Both the position numbers and the translations under genes were made by a program. Positions 7,244 through 14,260 of a stretch of 14,260 bases of DNA are shown here, in pieces. This DNA is from Desulfobacterales bacterium (GTDB taxonomy: Bacteria > Desulfobacterota > Desulfobacteria > Desulfobacterales > JAFDCJ01), in the NCBI GenBank assembly GCA_029939875.1, contig JAOZSC010000023.1:1-14260 (forward strand). Direction: 5' to 3'. The notes below the pieces were generated by a model. It was given only the letters and a program-made list of their open reading frames with translations, was not told the DNA's origin and ran no database searches. The first letter of the stretch is position 1, and every line of letters begins with the position of its first letter.

Positions 7244-7360
7244 GAAGTCCGTTTTGCAAAAAAAGCCATGGTTCGACTATCATAATGTCGGCCGGCTTTC
7301 AAGCAAATTTTGCGGCCCAGCACAATCGTCTTCATGGACCGGGTATTGCCGTTTGTTTTA

Positions 7361-9487
7361 TCAGCCCGTTTTCGGATGCCCCTGCAAATCCTGCATGGCT
7401 GATGTTTTCTCCTGTTGTGAGACGGTATCCGGGTTGTAGCAGGTCAGGCAGCATGAAAGGCAGCGATGGCTTTCTCCCAGCGCGGCTTCCTCGCTGAGCG
7501 CCTGGTCCACTTCGACAAACGAATGAATGCGTTCAGGCACCGGCAGTTCGGGCATGGGAGCGCGCTGGCTCTTGACGATGCCCGGAACCTGGTCAAACAG
7601 GGTTTCCGTGATCCGATTTTTTCCCAGTAGCTCCAGGGGGTCGGCTTTTACCGGTTGCTGCATGATATACTGGTGTATGGATCGGGCGGCGCGGCGGCCC
7701 CCTCCAATGGCTTCGACCACCAGGCTCGGGCCTGTGGCGGCATCTCCGGCGGCAAACAGGTATGGGATGCTGCTTTGCAGTGTTTCGTCGTTGACCTCAA
7801 TGGTATTCCAGCGGGTGGTTTTTAGCTCCAGGAGGCGGTCGTCGGTTCTTTCAGCAAAAGAGACATCCGGGGACTGCCCGATGGCGGTGATGACCATTTC
7901 GGTCTCGATCAGCGACTCCGATCCTTCAATGGGCACTGGTCTGCGGCGGCCGCTGGCATCGGGTTCCCCCAGTTCCATTTTTAAATATTCCAGGTGGGTG
8001 ACCTGGCCGGCTTCGTTGCCCTTGACGCACACCGGGGCAGCCAGGAAGAAGAATTTGACCCCCTCGGCCTCGGCGGCTTCGATTTCCACCGGGTTGGCCG
8101 GCATTTCGTTGCGGGTTCGGCGATAAACGATGGTAACCTCTTCGACCCCCAGCCGGATTAAATTGCGGGTGCAGTCAATGGCGGTGTTGCCGCCGCCGAT
8201 AATGACCGCCTTTTTACCGATTGGCAGTGCTTCGCCGCCGGTCAGGCGGGACAGAAAATCAATGCCCGTGTAACAGCCTTCCAGTTGTTCACCCTCCACA
8301 CGCAGGGTTGAATCCTTCCAGGCGCCGATGCCCAGAAAAACAGCATCAAATTCCTGGGAGACCAGGGAATTCAGATCAAAATCGCGGCCAAAGCGGGTTT
8401 CGGTGTGACTTTCGATGCCCAGGTTCAAGATGCCTTCGATTTCCCAGTCCAGCACTTTCTTAGGCAGCCGGTATTCGGGGATCCCGTAACGCAGCATGCC
8501 GCCAAGTTTCGGCATGGCTTCGTAGATCGTTGGCTCATGCCCCAACCGCCGCAGAAAAAAAGCGCAGGTCAGCCCGGCCGGTCCGCCGCCGACCACGGCC
8601 ACCCGCTTATGGGTCTCCGGGGCCACCGACACCGGCAGGCGTTTGCCCGAATTCATTTCATAGTCCCCGGCAAATCGTTTCAGCTGGTTGATGGACACCG
8701 GATCGTCTTCGATACCGCGCCGGCAGTTGGTTTCACACGGATGGGGGCATACCCGGCCGCAGGCCAGCAGCAGCGGGTTGCGTTCCCGGATCGTAATCAC
8801 GGCGCCTTCATAGTCGCCGTCACGAATCTGAGCAATGTATTGAGGGATATCGATTTCGGCCGGGCAGGTCTGGCGGCAGGGCGCCAGGCGGTCATCATAC
8901 TGGTTGAAGTGCAGGATGCGTTGCGACGGGGTGCTGACCTGCATAACGCCCTTGGGGCAGACCTGTTCGCAGATACCGCATCCAACACACTTGTCCCGGT
9001 CCACCACCGGATAGCCAAGCGGTCCCATCTTCAGGGCATCGAACTGGCAGGCACGCACACAGTCTCCAAGCCCCAGGCAGCCTACGCTGCAGCTTCGTTG
9101 ACCGCCGAACATGGCGGCCTGGGCCTGGCAGGTGTTCACCCCTATGTACAGGTATTTATTGGCGGCCCGTTGACCACCGGTGCAGGTGTTGAAGGATTTA
9201 ACCGGTTCGGCCAGTCCGGCTTCCATACCCATTACCGCGGCAGCCAGTTGTGCAGATTCGACCCCCCCCACCACGCACACATTGGGGCGCGCTTGTCCGG
9301 CGACTACCGCTACGGCGGCTGCAGAGCATCCGGCATAACCGCACCCGCCGCAGTTAGCGCCGGCAAAACATGCTTCTACTTCGGCAATACGTGGATCTTC
9401 GTAAACGTAAAATATTCGGGACGCAACTCCCAGGATAATACCACAGATTGCGCCCAGCCCCAGCATGAAAAGGGTACCTTCGACCAT
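7361..9487 (-). CDS. rnfB: RnfB fused to a GltD/NfnB-like FAD/NAD(P)H oxidoreductase
   Basis: This 708-residue fusion begins as a complete RnfB. A membrane anchor (5-27) is followed by the C40/C46/C49/C54 iron-sulfur domain, a C-T-G-G block at 102-105, and a two-cluster ferredoxin domain (C133, C137, C143, C147, C167, C170, C173, C177). From about residue 200 it continues as a GltD/NfnB-type flavoprotein. P-C-x-x-x-C-P at 203-209 and C243/C247/C251/C255 form the N-terminal cluster domain. V-V-G-G-G-P-A-G at 298-305 binds FAD, and I-I-G-G-G-N-T-A-I-D at 429-438 with Y-R-R-T-R at 455-459 is the NAD(P)H site; the arginines favour NADPH. A-A-G-D-A-A-T-G at 579-586 closes the FAD fold. C676, C679, C680 and C683 form a C-terminal tail that may complete a cluster. 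AAGGAG lies five bases before the ATG. Standard RnfB has about 200-330 residues and lacks the flavoprotein. As first gene of the rnf operon, it likely adds ferredoxin:NAD(P)H chemistry at the cytoplasmic entry of Rnf. Confidence 0.94.
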   Translation of the reverse strand: MVEGTLFMLGLGAICGIILGVASRIFYVYEDPRIAEVEACFAGANCGGCGYAGCSAAAVAVVAGQARPNVCVVGGVESAQLAAAVMGMEAGLAEPVKSFNTCTGGQRAANKYLYIGVNTCQAQAAMFGGQRSCSVGCLGLGDCVRACQFDALKMGPLGYPVVDRDKCVGCGICEQVCPKGVMQVSTPSQRILHFNQYDDRLAPCRQTCPAEIDIPQYIAQIRDGDYEGAVITIRERNPLLLACGRVCPHPCETNCRRGIEDDPVSINQLKRFAGDYEMNSGKRLPVSVAPETHKRVAVVGGGPAGLTCAFFLRRLGHEPTIYEAMPKLGGMLRYGIPEYRLPKKVLDWEIEGILNLGIESHTETRFGRDFDLNSLVSQEFDAVFLGIGAWKDSTLRVEGEQLEGCYTGIDFLSRLTGGEALPIGKKAVIIGGGNTAIDCTRNLIRLGVEEVTIVYRRTRNEMPANPVEIEAAEAEGVKFFFLAAPVCVKGNEAGQVTHLEYLKMELGEPDASGRRRPVPIEGSESLIETEMVITAIGQSPDVSFAERTDDRLLELKTTRWNTIEVNDETLQSSIPYLFAAGDAATGPSLVVEAIGGGRRAARSIHQYIMQQPVKADPLELLGKNRITETLFDQVPGIVKSQRAPMPELPVPERIHSFVEVDQALSEEAALGESHRCLSCCLTCYNPDTVSQQEKTSAMQDLQGHPKTG

Positions 9488-9589
9488 GATAACTCCTTGA
9501 AAATGTTCAGGTCAGATGCGTTTTCGGTCCGGTCTTCGGCATCATTCAATCCATGTCCACAGCTATAATGCTGGCTGCCAAAAAAAAGT

Positions 9590-9618
9590 ACCATAGCACT
9601 TCAAATTTATTATATCAA
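9590..9618 (-). promoter_or_regulatory. Candidate sigma70 promoter of the rnf operon
   Basis: On the minus strand TTGATA (9618-9613) and TATGGT (9595-9590) are separated by 17 bases, matching the -35 and -10 consensus at 5/6 and 4/6 positions. It is the best match I found in the 150-base gap between the radical SAM gene stop (9638) and the rnfB start (9487). Transcription would start near 9583 and leave a leader of about 95 bases. The region before the -35 is A/T rich. No operator or riboswitch is evident in the leader. Confidence 0.45.
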
Positions 9619-9637
9619 GGCTGTGTGTGGGATTTTT

Positions 9638-11365
9638 TTACTCTACGCTAGGATTGCAGACCCCGCAGGCATGGCAGGTCTCGACCCGGCATTCCGGGGT
9701 GGTCCGGCCCCTGAGCGCCCGTCGGTATTCCTGCCATAGAAAAGACTTGCGCACACCGTGATCGATAAAATCCCATGGAAATACTTCATCGGCCCCGCGT
9801 TGCCGCAGGACATAAAAATTGGGATTGGTCGGCACGGTTTTTAGGGTCTGGGCCCAGTTGCCGCCATTGGCGTGGGCCAGGGAAAGGATATCGGCGACTT
9901 TGCGGTCCCCGCGTGACAATATGCCCTGAATGTAAGCCCAGCGGGCAATATCCGCATTAATCCGTACGTTAGGCACCTTTTTCAACCCGATTTTAATTCT
10001 TTTAATTTTTTGTTTCAACACGGAAACTTCGTACATGGCCGCCCACTGGAACGGGGTTGCCGGCTTGGGGACAAAACAATTGAGGCTGACGGTGATACGG
10101 CCGATATGGCGGCGGGCACGGCTGGAGGTCAAAAAGCGGTGCTTGATTTTTTTACACAGCTCAACGATGGCCTCCACGTCAGCTTCGGTTTCCGTGGGCA
10201 GGCCGATCATAAAATACAGCTTCAAGTTGGGGATTCCATTTTCAACCAGGGCGGTGGCAGCGTTGAGGATATCGTCTTCGGTAATGCCCTTGTTGATCAC
10301 GTTGCGCATACGGTCTGAGCCGACCTCCGGCGCAATGGTAGCGGTTTTGACCCGGCTTTGTTTCAGTGCCGACAACAGTTCCGGGGTCAGCCGGTCGGCG
10401 CGCAGGGAACTGAACGAGATGCGCGTACGTCCGTCGTTGAACCGGGCACACAGGTTTTCGATTCCCGGTAGGTCAGACACCGCTGCGCCCACCAGACCGA
10501 TGCGATCGGTCATGCGGGCCCCGCGGGCGATGGCCTGTTCAAGTTGTTCCGTTGACCGGAATCTGGGCGGCCGGTAAATGAAGCCGGCACTGCAAAAACG
10601 GCAGCCGTGGGGGCATCCTCGACTGACTTCAACCAGAAACGAGCGGCCAAAGGTGGTGTTCGGTGTCACGACGGCGCTGCAGGTCGATACCGGATCGAGC
10701 TGCTGCAGATAGGCGCGTTTGATGGTGGCCGGTACATCTTCAAGCGGTTCAAACCCCGTGAGGGTTCCATCATCGTGGTAGCGGGGCTGATAAAAGGCGG
10801 GAACATAGGCACCGGAAACGTTGCGGGCGATACGCGTCAACAGCGCTTTTTTGTCGTTGCCGGGCTCAAAGATCTCTAAAAAACGGGGCAGTAAGCTTTC
10901 GGCTTCACCGAGTAAAAAGCAGTCGATAAAAGCCGCTATCGGTTCCGGGTTTAAAAAACAGGCCACACCACCGGCAATCACCAGGGGGTGGCGGGGATCG
11001 CGGTCGGCCGAGCGCAGCGGGATCCCGGCCTGATCCAGAATGGTGAGCAAATTGGGATAATCGTTTTCAAAGGAAATGGAAAAGGCGATCAAATCCGCAT
11101 CGGCCATGGGGCTGCCAGACTCCACGGTGGTCGGGACCGTCGGTTGCGTCCCGGCGGCTGGAGGCAGAAACACCCGTTCGCATATAACATGCTGCGCATT
11201 GTTAAACTGCTGGTAGAGCGTCTGAAACCCGAGACTGGACATTCCTACCTGGTAACTGTTGGGATACACCAGCGCCACCCGGATTTTGCCACGCCGGGAT
11301 TTGCGAATGGTTCCGATCTCGGATTCAAGAAACTTTTGACCGCTTTTGCTTAATTTGGTTGCCAT
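9638..11365 (-). CDS. B12-binding-domain-type radical SAM protein downstream of ftsZ
   Basis: This 575-residue protein resembles the TIGR03960-like group of radical SAM enzymes. The N-terminal part (about 28-165) reads like a degenerate cobalamin-binding domain, with Y-P-N-S-Y-x-V-G-M-S-S-L-G at 34-46, G-G-V-A at 132-135 and N-P-E-P at 139-142. The radical SAM core starts at about 242 with the cluster motif C251-x3-C255-x2-C258 and continues with P-E-x-G-S and a Y-F-M-I-G-L-P-T-E-T block. A C-terminal C559-x4-C564-x2-C567-x2-C570 could hold a second iron-sulfur cluster. The substrate is unknown. The gene lies 43 bases after ftsZ on the same strand, so it is probably cotranscribed with the division genes. 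The start ATG lacks a clear Shine-Dalgarno, but an in-frame stop close upstream leaves no alternative. The DUF2344 partner often found beside TIGR03960 genes is not adjacent. Confidence 0.85.
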   Translation of the reverse strand: MATKLSKSGQKFLESEIGTIRKSRRGKIRVALVYPNSYQVGMSSLGFQTLYQQFNNAQHVICERVFLPPAAGTQPTVPTTVESGSPMADADLIAFSISFENDYPNLLTILDQAGIPLRSADRDPRHPLVIAGGVACFLNPEPIAAFIDCFLLGEAESLLPRFLEIFEPGNDKKALLTRIARNVSGAYVPAFYQPRYHDDGTLTGFEPLEDVPATIKRAYLQQLDPVSTCSAVVTPNTTFGRSFLVEVSRGCPHGCRFCSAGFIYRPPRFRSTEQLEQAIARGARMTDRIGLVGAAVSDLPGIENLCARFNDGRTRISFSSLRADRLTPELLSALKQSRVKTATIAPEVGSDRMRNVINKGITEDDILNAATALVENGIPNLKLYFMIGLPTETEADVEAIVELCKKIKHRFLTSSRARRHIGRITVSLNCFVPKPATPFQWAAMYEVSVLKQKIKRIKIGLKKVPNVRINADIARWAYIQGILSRGDRKVADILSLAHANGGNWAQTLKTVPTNPNFYVLRQRGADEVFPWDFIDHGVRKSFLWQEYRRALRGRTTPECRVETCHACGVCNPSVE

Positions 11366-11408
11366 TGGGCTGTCACAACGGACAAATGGCGACGGTTACC
11401 CACCGTCC

Positions 11409-12584
11409 TCAATCGGCCTTTCTTCTCAGAAACGTGGGAATATCCAGTTCTCGTTCGTCTACAATCACGTTGCTGGTACCGCGGTAGATGGCGCCGGAAG
11501 ATTCCCCCACCGCCTTTTTATGGCGGATGAACGTCGGCTCGTCATAATCGATAATTTTGTCCAGATCGCCCGGTGTGATGTCTCGAATTTTTCCCCGCAA
11601 CGGGGAGGTCGGCTGCTCCTGGGAGCCGGACGGCTGTCCGATTCCGGTAGCGATTACCGTTACCCGCATTTCGTCACCCAGGCTGTCATCCACCGAGGTG
11701 CCCCAGAAAATCTCGGCATCTTCCCCAACTTCGTTGTGAATGTATTCGGAAGCTTCGGCCACCTCTTCAAATTCCATGTCACTGGTTGCGGTGATGTTCA
11801 TCAAAACACCCCGGGCTCCGGTGATGGGCACATCCTCCAGCAGTGGATGGGATATGGCCTTTTCGGCGGCTTCCACGGCCCGGTTTTCGCCTGAAGCAAT
11901 ACCGATACCCATCAAGGCCATGCCGGCCTTTGACATGGTGGTTCTCACATCGGCAAAATCCAGGTTGACCACACCCGGCATCATGATCAAATCCGTAATT
12001 CCTTTCACAGAGTGCAGCAGGATTTCATCGGCCCGAAAAAACATTTCCATCAGGGTGGCTTTTTTGGACGCCAGCCCCCGAAGCCGGTCGTTAGGGATGG
12101 TAATGGCCGTGTCCACCACTTTTTTCAAGGCCTCAATGCCGTCCTCGGCCATACGGGCGCGTTTTTTGCCCTCAAAGGAAAACGGCCGGCTTACTACCGC
12201 CACCGTCAACGCGCCCATGTCTTTGCAGATTTCGGCAATCACCGGCGCCGCGCCGGTGCCGGTTCCGCCGCCAAATCCCGCCGTAATAAACACCATGTGG
12301 CTGTTGGCAAGGGCCTGACGGATCTCCTCCTCGTTTTCCAGGGCGGAATCACGTCCGGTCTGGGGATTTGCCCCGGCGCCCAGGCCCTCGGTAATGGTCT
12401 CGCCAAGCTGGATGCGCACCGTTGCCTTGGAGATTTCAAGGGCCTGTGCATCCGTGTTGGCCGCAATGAATTGTACTCCCTGAAGATTGGATGTGATCAT
12501 GTTGTTGATGGCATTGCCGCCCGCACCACCAACACCGATTACCTTGATTTTAGCCGATTTTTCTTTTTCCACATAAGTAAACAT
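11409..12584 (-). CDS. ftsZ: Cell division protein FtsZ
   Basis: This is the tubulin-like GTPase that polymerises at midcell into the Z ring. The protein has 391 residues from the chosen start, a normal length. The GTP-binding region begins with V-I-G-V-G-G-A-G-G-N at 15-24 and includes the tubulin signature G-G-G-T-G-T-G at 105-111. The catalytic T7 loop N-L-D-F-A-D-V is at 207-213. A variable linker of about 60 residues ends in the conserved C-terminal peptide L-D-I-P-T-F-L-R-R, which binds FtsA. I chose ATG 12584 because GGAGG lies a few bases upstream and family similarity begins there. The frame stays open for 62 more codons, but those run through an intergenic repeat element. It is separated from ftsA by 338 bases, unusually far for a dcw cluster. 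Confidence 0.97.
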   Translation of the reverse strand: MFTYVEKEKSAKIKVIGVGGAGGNAINNMITSNLQGVQFIAANTDAQALEISKATVRIQLGETITEGLGAGANPQTGRDSALENEEEIRQALANSHMVFITAGFGGGTGTGAAPVIAEICKDMGALTVAVVSRPFSFEGKKRARMAEDGIEALKKVVDTAITIPNDRLRGLASKKATLMEMFFRADEILLHSVKGITDLIMMPGVVNLDFADVRTTMSKAGMALMGIGIASGENRAVEAAEKAISHPLLEDVPITGARGVLMNITATSDMEFEEVAEASEYIHNEVGEDAEIFWGTSVDDSLGDEMRVTVIATGIGQPSGSQEQPTSPLRGKIRDITPGDLDKIIDYDEPTFIRHKKAVGESSGAIYRGTSNVIVDERELDIPTFLRRKAD

Positions 12585-12608
12585 GGTTGCCCTCCTACCG
12601 TTTTTTTT

Positions 12609-12758
12609 GACGGTATCATAAAAAGCCCAACTTCTGCGTTGCGCTATAATTTTGCTGTCATTGCGGCGTACTATTCGTACGCGACCTTTCAGGTCCCGCG
12701 ATAGCGGTATACCACAAAATTCGCGCGCCTTGAATTTGGCACTTTTTACGAAACCGTC
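12609..12758. repeat. 150-base element with terminal inverted repeats (MITE-like) in the ftsZ leader
   Basis: The ends 12609-12630 and 12736-12758 are imperfect inverted repeats. Both begin GACGGT (on opposite strands), share an A-run and an AAAAAG block, and end in CCAA; weaker complementarity continues for about 50 bases on each side. Inside are further small hairpins: CGTAC-TATTC-GTACG, GACCT-TTC-AGGTC and CCGC-GATA-GCGG. No obvious target-site duplication flanks it and it encodes no transposase, so it fits a non-autonomous palindromic repeat. It ends 24 bases before the ftsZ ATG, so it would be part of any ftsZ transcript started in the gap or in ftsA. Multicopy status cannot be judged from one copy. 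Confidence 0.7.
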
Positions 12759-12850
12759 TGTTAATTGCATTTTTCAGGATTCTGCCGGATGCATCTTCTA
12801 AATTATTCGTAATCTTGAAAATTTTATTCGCTGAGCTTTTTCTTTTTAAA

Positions 12851-12922
12851 CGATGTACGTGAGCATTTTGAGACGGCTTGCAACGCAGCCATCGAGCATT
12901 AGATGGTATTCTAAAACCATTT
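12851..12922. repeat. Second repeat-like segment abutting the ftsA stop
   Basis: This noncoding stretch contains a CCATC-N8-GATGG hairpin (12889-12906), two copies of GAGCATT (12861 and 12895), and a GCAACGC core that is the complement of a core in the neighbouring 150-base element. AAACCATTTCT occurs twice, 24 bases apart (12914-12924 and 12938-12948), so one copy lies inside the last ftsA codons and the other crosses its stop. From memory the G-rich part resembles a dispersed repeat of Desulfobacterota, possibly half of a palindromic element. This is an unverified impression. Between this segment and the 150-base element (12759-12850) I see only A/T-rich DNA. Confidence 0.4.
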
Positions 12923-14149
12923 CTAGACGACATCATGAAACCATTTCTTCATACGGGTCATCACGCGGTTGAATATATTGTTGTCCCGGATTCTGAATTT
13001 CTTTTCATCCCGGTTGCGTGCCCCATACAGCACCAGCCCAACTCCGGTGGCATACATGGGGTTGTTGACCACGTCTACCAGGCCCTTGATGCCCCGGGGT
13101 TTGCCCAGCCGGCAGGGCAGGTTGAAAACGGACTCCGCCACGTCGGGCACACCGTCGAGCAGCGCAGTTCCTCCGGTCAGGACCACACCTGACGGGATGA
13201 TGTTTTCCATGCCGGCACGAAAAATTTCCCGGGAGGTTAATTCGAAGATTTCTTCCATGCGCGGTTCCAGTATTTCGCCCAGGACTTGCCTGGGCAGATT
13301 GCGGGGTTCACGGCCCCCCATACCGGGAACTTCAATGCTTTCATCATCGCCGATGTTGCGTGACAGGCAACTGCCGTATTTTTTCTTTATTTTTTCGGCC
13401 TCGGCCTGGGGCGCCCGCAATCCGACGGCAATGTCGTTTGTCAAATTGTTGCCTCCCAGCGCCAGCACGAAGGTGTGCTTGATGTTTTTACAGGAAAATA
13501 TGGCCAGATCGGTGGTCCCGCCGCCAAGATCCAGCAGGGCGGTGCCCAGTTGTTTTTCTTCTTCGGTGAGCACGGCCTCGCCGGAGGCCAGGGATTCCAG
13601 AACAATATCGCAGACATCCAGCCCGGAGCGATTGGCGCATTTTACGATGTTGTGGGCTGAGGTCACCGCGCCGGTGACTATGTGGATTTTAGCCTCCAGC
13701 CGGACTCCGGCCATGCCCACGGGGTTTTGAATGCCAGCTTCGTCATCGACAATAAATTCCTGGGGCAAAACGTGGATGACCTCTCGATCCATGGGGATCG
13801 CCACGGCCCGGGCCGCATCGATAACCCGCTGGACGTCGTTGTCGGTTATCTCCGATCCTTTGATGGCCACGATCCCACGGCTGTTGAAGCCCGTGATATG
13901 CCCGCCGGCGATACCGGCATACACCGATGAAATTTCGCAGCCCGCCATCAGTTCAGCTTCTTCCACTGCTTTTTTGATGGAATCCACGGTGGATTCAATG
14001 TTGACCACCACCCCTTTGCGAAGGCCGATGGAAGGGTGGGTCCCGATACCGATGATGTTGATGTCTCCATCGGAGGCCTCTCCGACTACGGCACAGATTT
14101 TAGTCGTTCCAATATCAAGCCCCACGATAATGTCCTTTTGTCGTTGCAT
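12923..14149 (-). CDS. ftsA: Cell division protein FtsA
   Basis: This is the actin-like ATPase that tethers FtsZ filaments to the membrane and recruits later division proteins. It has 408 residues, typical. Nucleotide-binding motifs of the actin fold are present: G-L-D-I-G-T-T-K near residues 10-17, L-D-L-G-G-G-T-T-D-L in the middle and V-V-L-T-G-G-T-A-L-L in the last third. The SHS2-type 1C domain lies between the first two. The C-terminal end is a basic amphipathic helix with K-K-W-F, the expected membrane-targeting sequence. The start ATG has a strong AAGGAGG six bases upstream, and the ftsQ stop lies 11 bases before it, so ftsQ and ftsA are in one operon. Confidence 0.97.
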   Translation of the reverse strand: MQRQKDIIVGLDIGTTKICAVVGEASDGDINIIGIGTHPSIGLRKGVVVNIESTVDSIKKAVEEAELMAGCEISSVYAGIAGGHITGFNSRGIVAIKGSEITDNDVQRVIDAARAVAIPMDREVIHVLPQEFIVDDEAGIQNPVGMAGVRLEAKIHIVTGAVTSAHNIVKCANRSGLDVCDIVLESLASGEAVLTEEEKQLGTALLDLGGGTTDLAIFSCKNIKHTFVLALGGNNLTNDIAVGLRAPQAEAEKIKKKYGSCLSRNIGDDESIEVPGMGGREPRNLPRQVLGEILEPRMEEIFELTSREIFRAGMENIIPSGVVLTGGTALLDGVPDVAESVFNLPCRLGKPRGIKGLVDVVNNPMYATGVGLVLYGARNRDEKKFRIRDNNIFNRVMTRMKKWFHDVV

Positions 14150-14160
14150 ACAAGGCCTCC

Positions 14161-14259
14161 TTAGGATCCCGTGCCCCGGGACTCAATTTTTACGGGATTG
14201 ACAACCACCCGCTGCGGGTTATTTAAATCAATGCGGTCAAAATCGGCAATGCGCCGCTG
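14161..14259 (-). CDS. ftsQ: Cell division protein FtsQ, last 32 residues
   Basis: Only the 3' end is in the window; the frame is open to the right edge and stops with TAA at 14163-14161. The visible residues include F-D-R-I-D-L-N-N-P-Q-R-V-V-V-N-P, which fits the end of the FtsQ beta domain (R-I-D-L-R-x-P-x-R-V-x-V-x-P in relatives). FtsQ is a bitopic membrane protein of the FtsQBL subcomplex of the divisome. The call rests on this short match and on the position directly before ftsA, where ftsQ normally lies. Confidence 0.8.
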   Translation of the reverse strand, partial: QRRIADFDRIDLNNPQRVVVNPVKIESRGTGS

Positions 14260-14260
14260 A

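Noticed and set aside
7219..7335. 38-codon minus-strand frame in the rnfB-cytochrome gap
   Set aside because: No ribosome binding site precedes its ATG, and the sequence has no recognisable motif. A chance frame is more likely.
8405..9568. 387-codon open frame on the plus strand
   Set aside because: It lies antisense to the RnfB fusion, whose clusters and Rossmann motifs are unmistakable. The translation resembles no family I know and the frame is a by-product of GC-rich codons on the other strand.
9621..9660. Terminator after the radical SAM gene
   Set aside because: An A-run on the minus strand follows the stop, but there is no stable GC stem before a T-run in that direction.
12585..12770. 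62-codon N-terminal extension of FtsZ
   Set aside because: The extra codons translate the inverted-repeat element. FtsZ similarity starts at ATG 12584, which has a GGAGG site.
1..14260. CRISPR arrays, tRNA or rRNA genes, integrases or insertion sequences
   Set aside because: No regularly spaced repeats, cloverleaf-like sequence, rRNA signature or transposase motif was seen on either strand.

Overview
The window looks like chromosomal core DNA of an anaerobic Desulfobacterota bacterium, probably a sulfate reducer of the Desulfobacterales type. The lineage call is an inference. It rests on an Rnf operon that carries a multiheme c-type cytochrome and an RnfB fused to a GltD/NfnB-like flavoprotein, a CarD/CdnL regulator, and palindromic intergenic repeats of a kind I associate with this group. 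There are no phage, transposase, CRISPR, rRNA or tRNA signatures.

Left part, plus strand (1-2611): the 3' end of a CarD/CdnL-family RNA polymerase-binding regulator, an RluA/RluD-family 23S rRNA pseudouridine synthase, a pair of inverted REP-like palindromes, and a YrbG-type Na+/Ca2+ antiporter. The antiporter converges on the rnf operon.

Middle, minus strand (9487 down to 2667): one rnf operon in the order rnfB-fusion, pentaheme cytochrome c, rnfC, rnfD, rnfG, rnfE, rnfA. It encodes an ion-pumping membrane complex that links ferredoxin or pyridine nucleotide oxidation to a transmembrane ion gradient. Three departures from textbook Rnf stand out. RnfC has lost both segments that form the FMN/NADH site. 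RnfB carries a complete FAD/NAD(P)H oxidoreductase module at its C-terminus. RnfD has Tyr where the covalent-FMN threonine normally sits. With the pentaheme cytochrome, this suggests a rewired Rnf in which pyridine nucleotide chemistry moved from RnfC to RnfB and a periplasmic heme branch was added. This is the most interesting system in the window. A candidate sigma70 promoter lies about 100 bases before the rnfB start.

Right part, minus strand (14260 down to 9638): the distal end of a dcw cell-division cluster, with the last codons of ftsQ, then ftsA, ftsZ and a radical SAM protein. The 338-base ftsA-ftsZ gap holds a 150-base element with terminal inverted repeats that ends 24 bases before the ftsZ start codon, plus a second repeat-like segment against the ftsA stop. 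The first element is open in the ftsZ frame, so automatic annotation can place the ftsZ start wrongly inside it.

Starts were moved from the longest open frame to a downstream ATG with a better Shine-Dalgarno for the antiporter, rnfG, rnfD and ftsZ. All family assignments come from reading motifs by eye; no database search was made.
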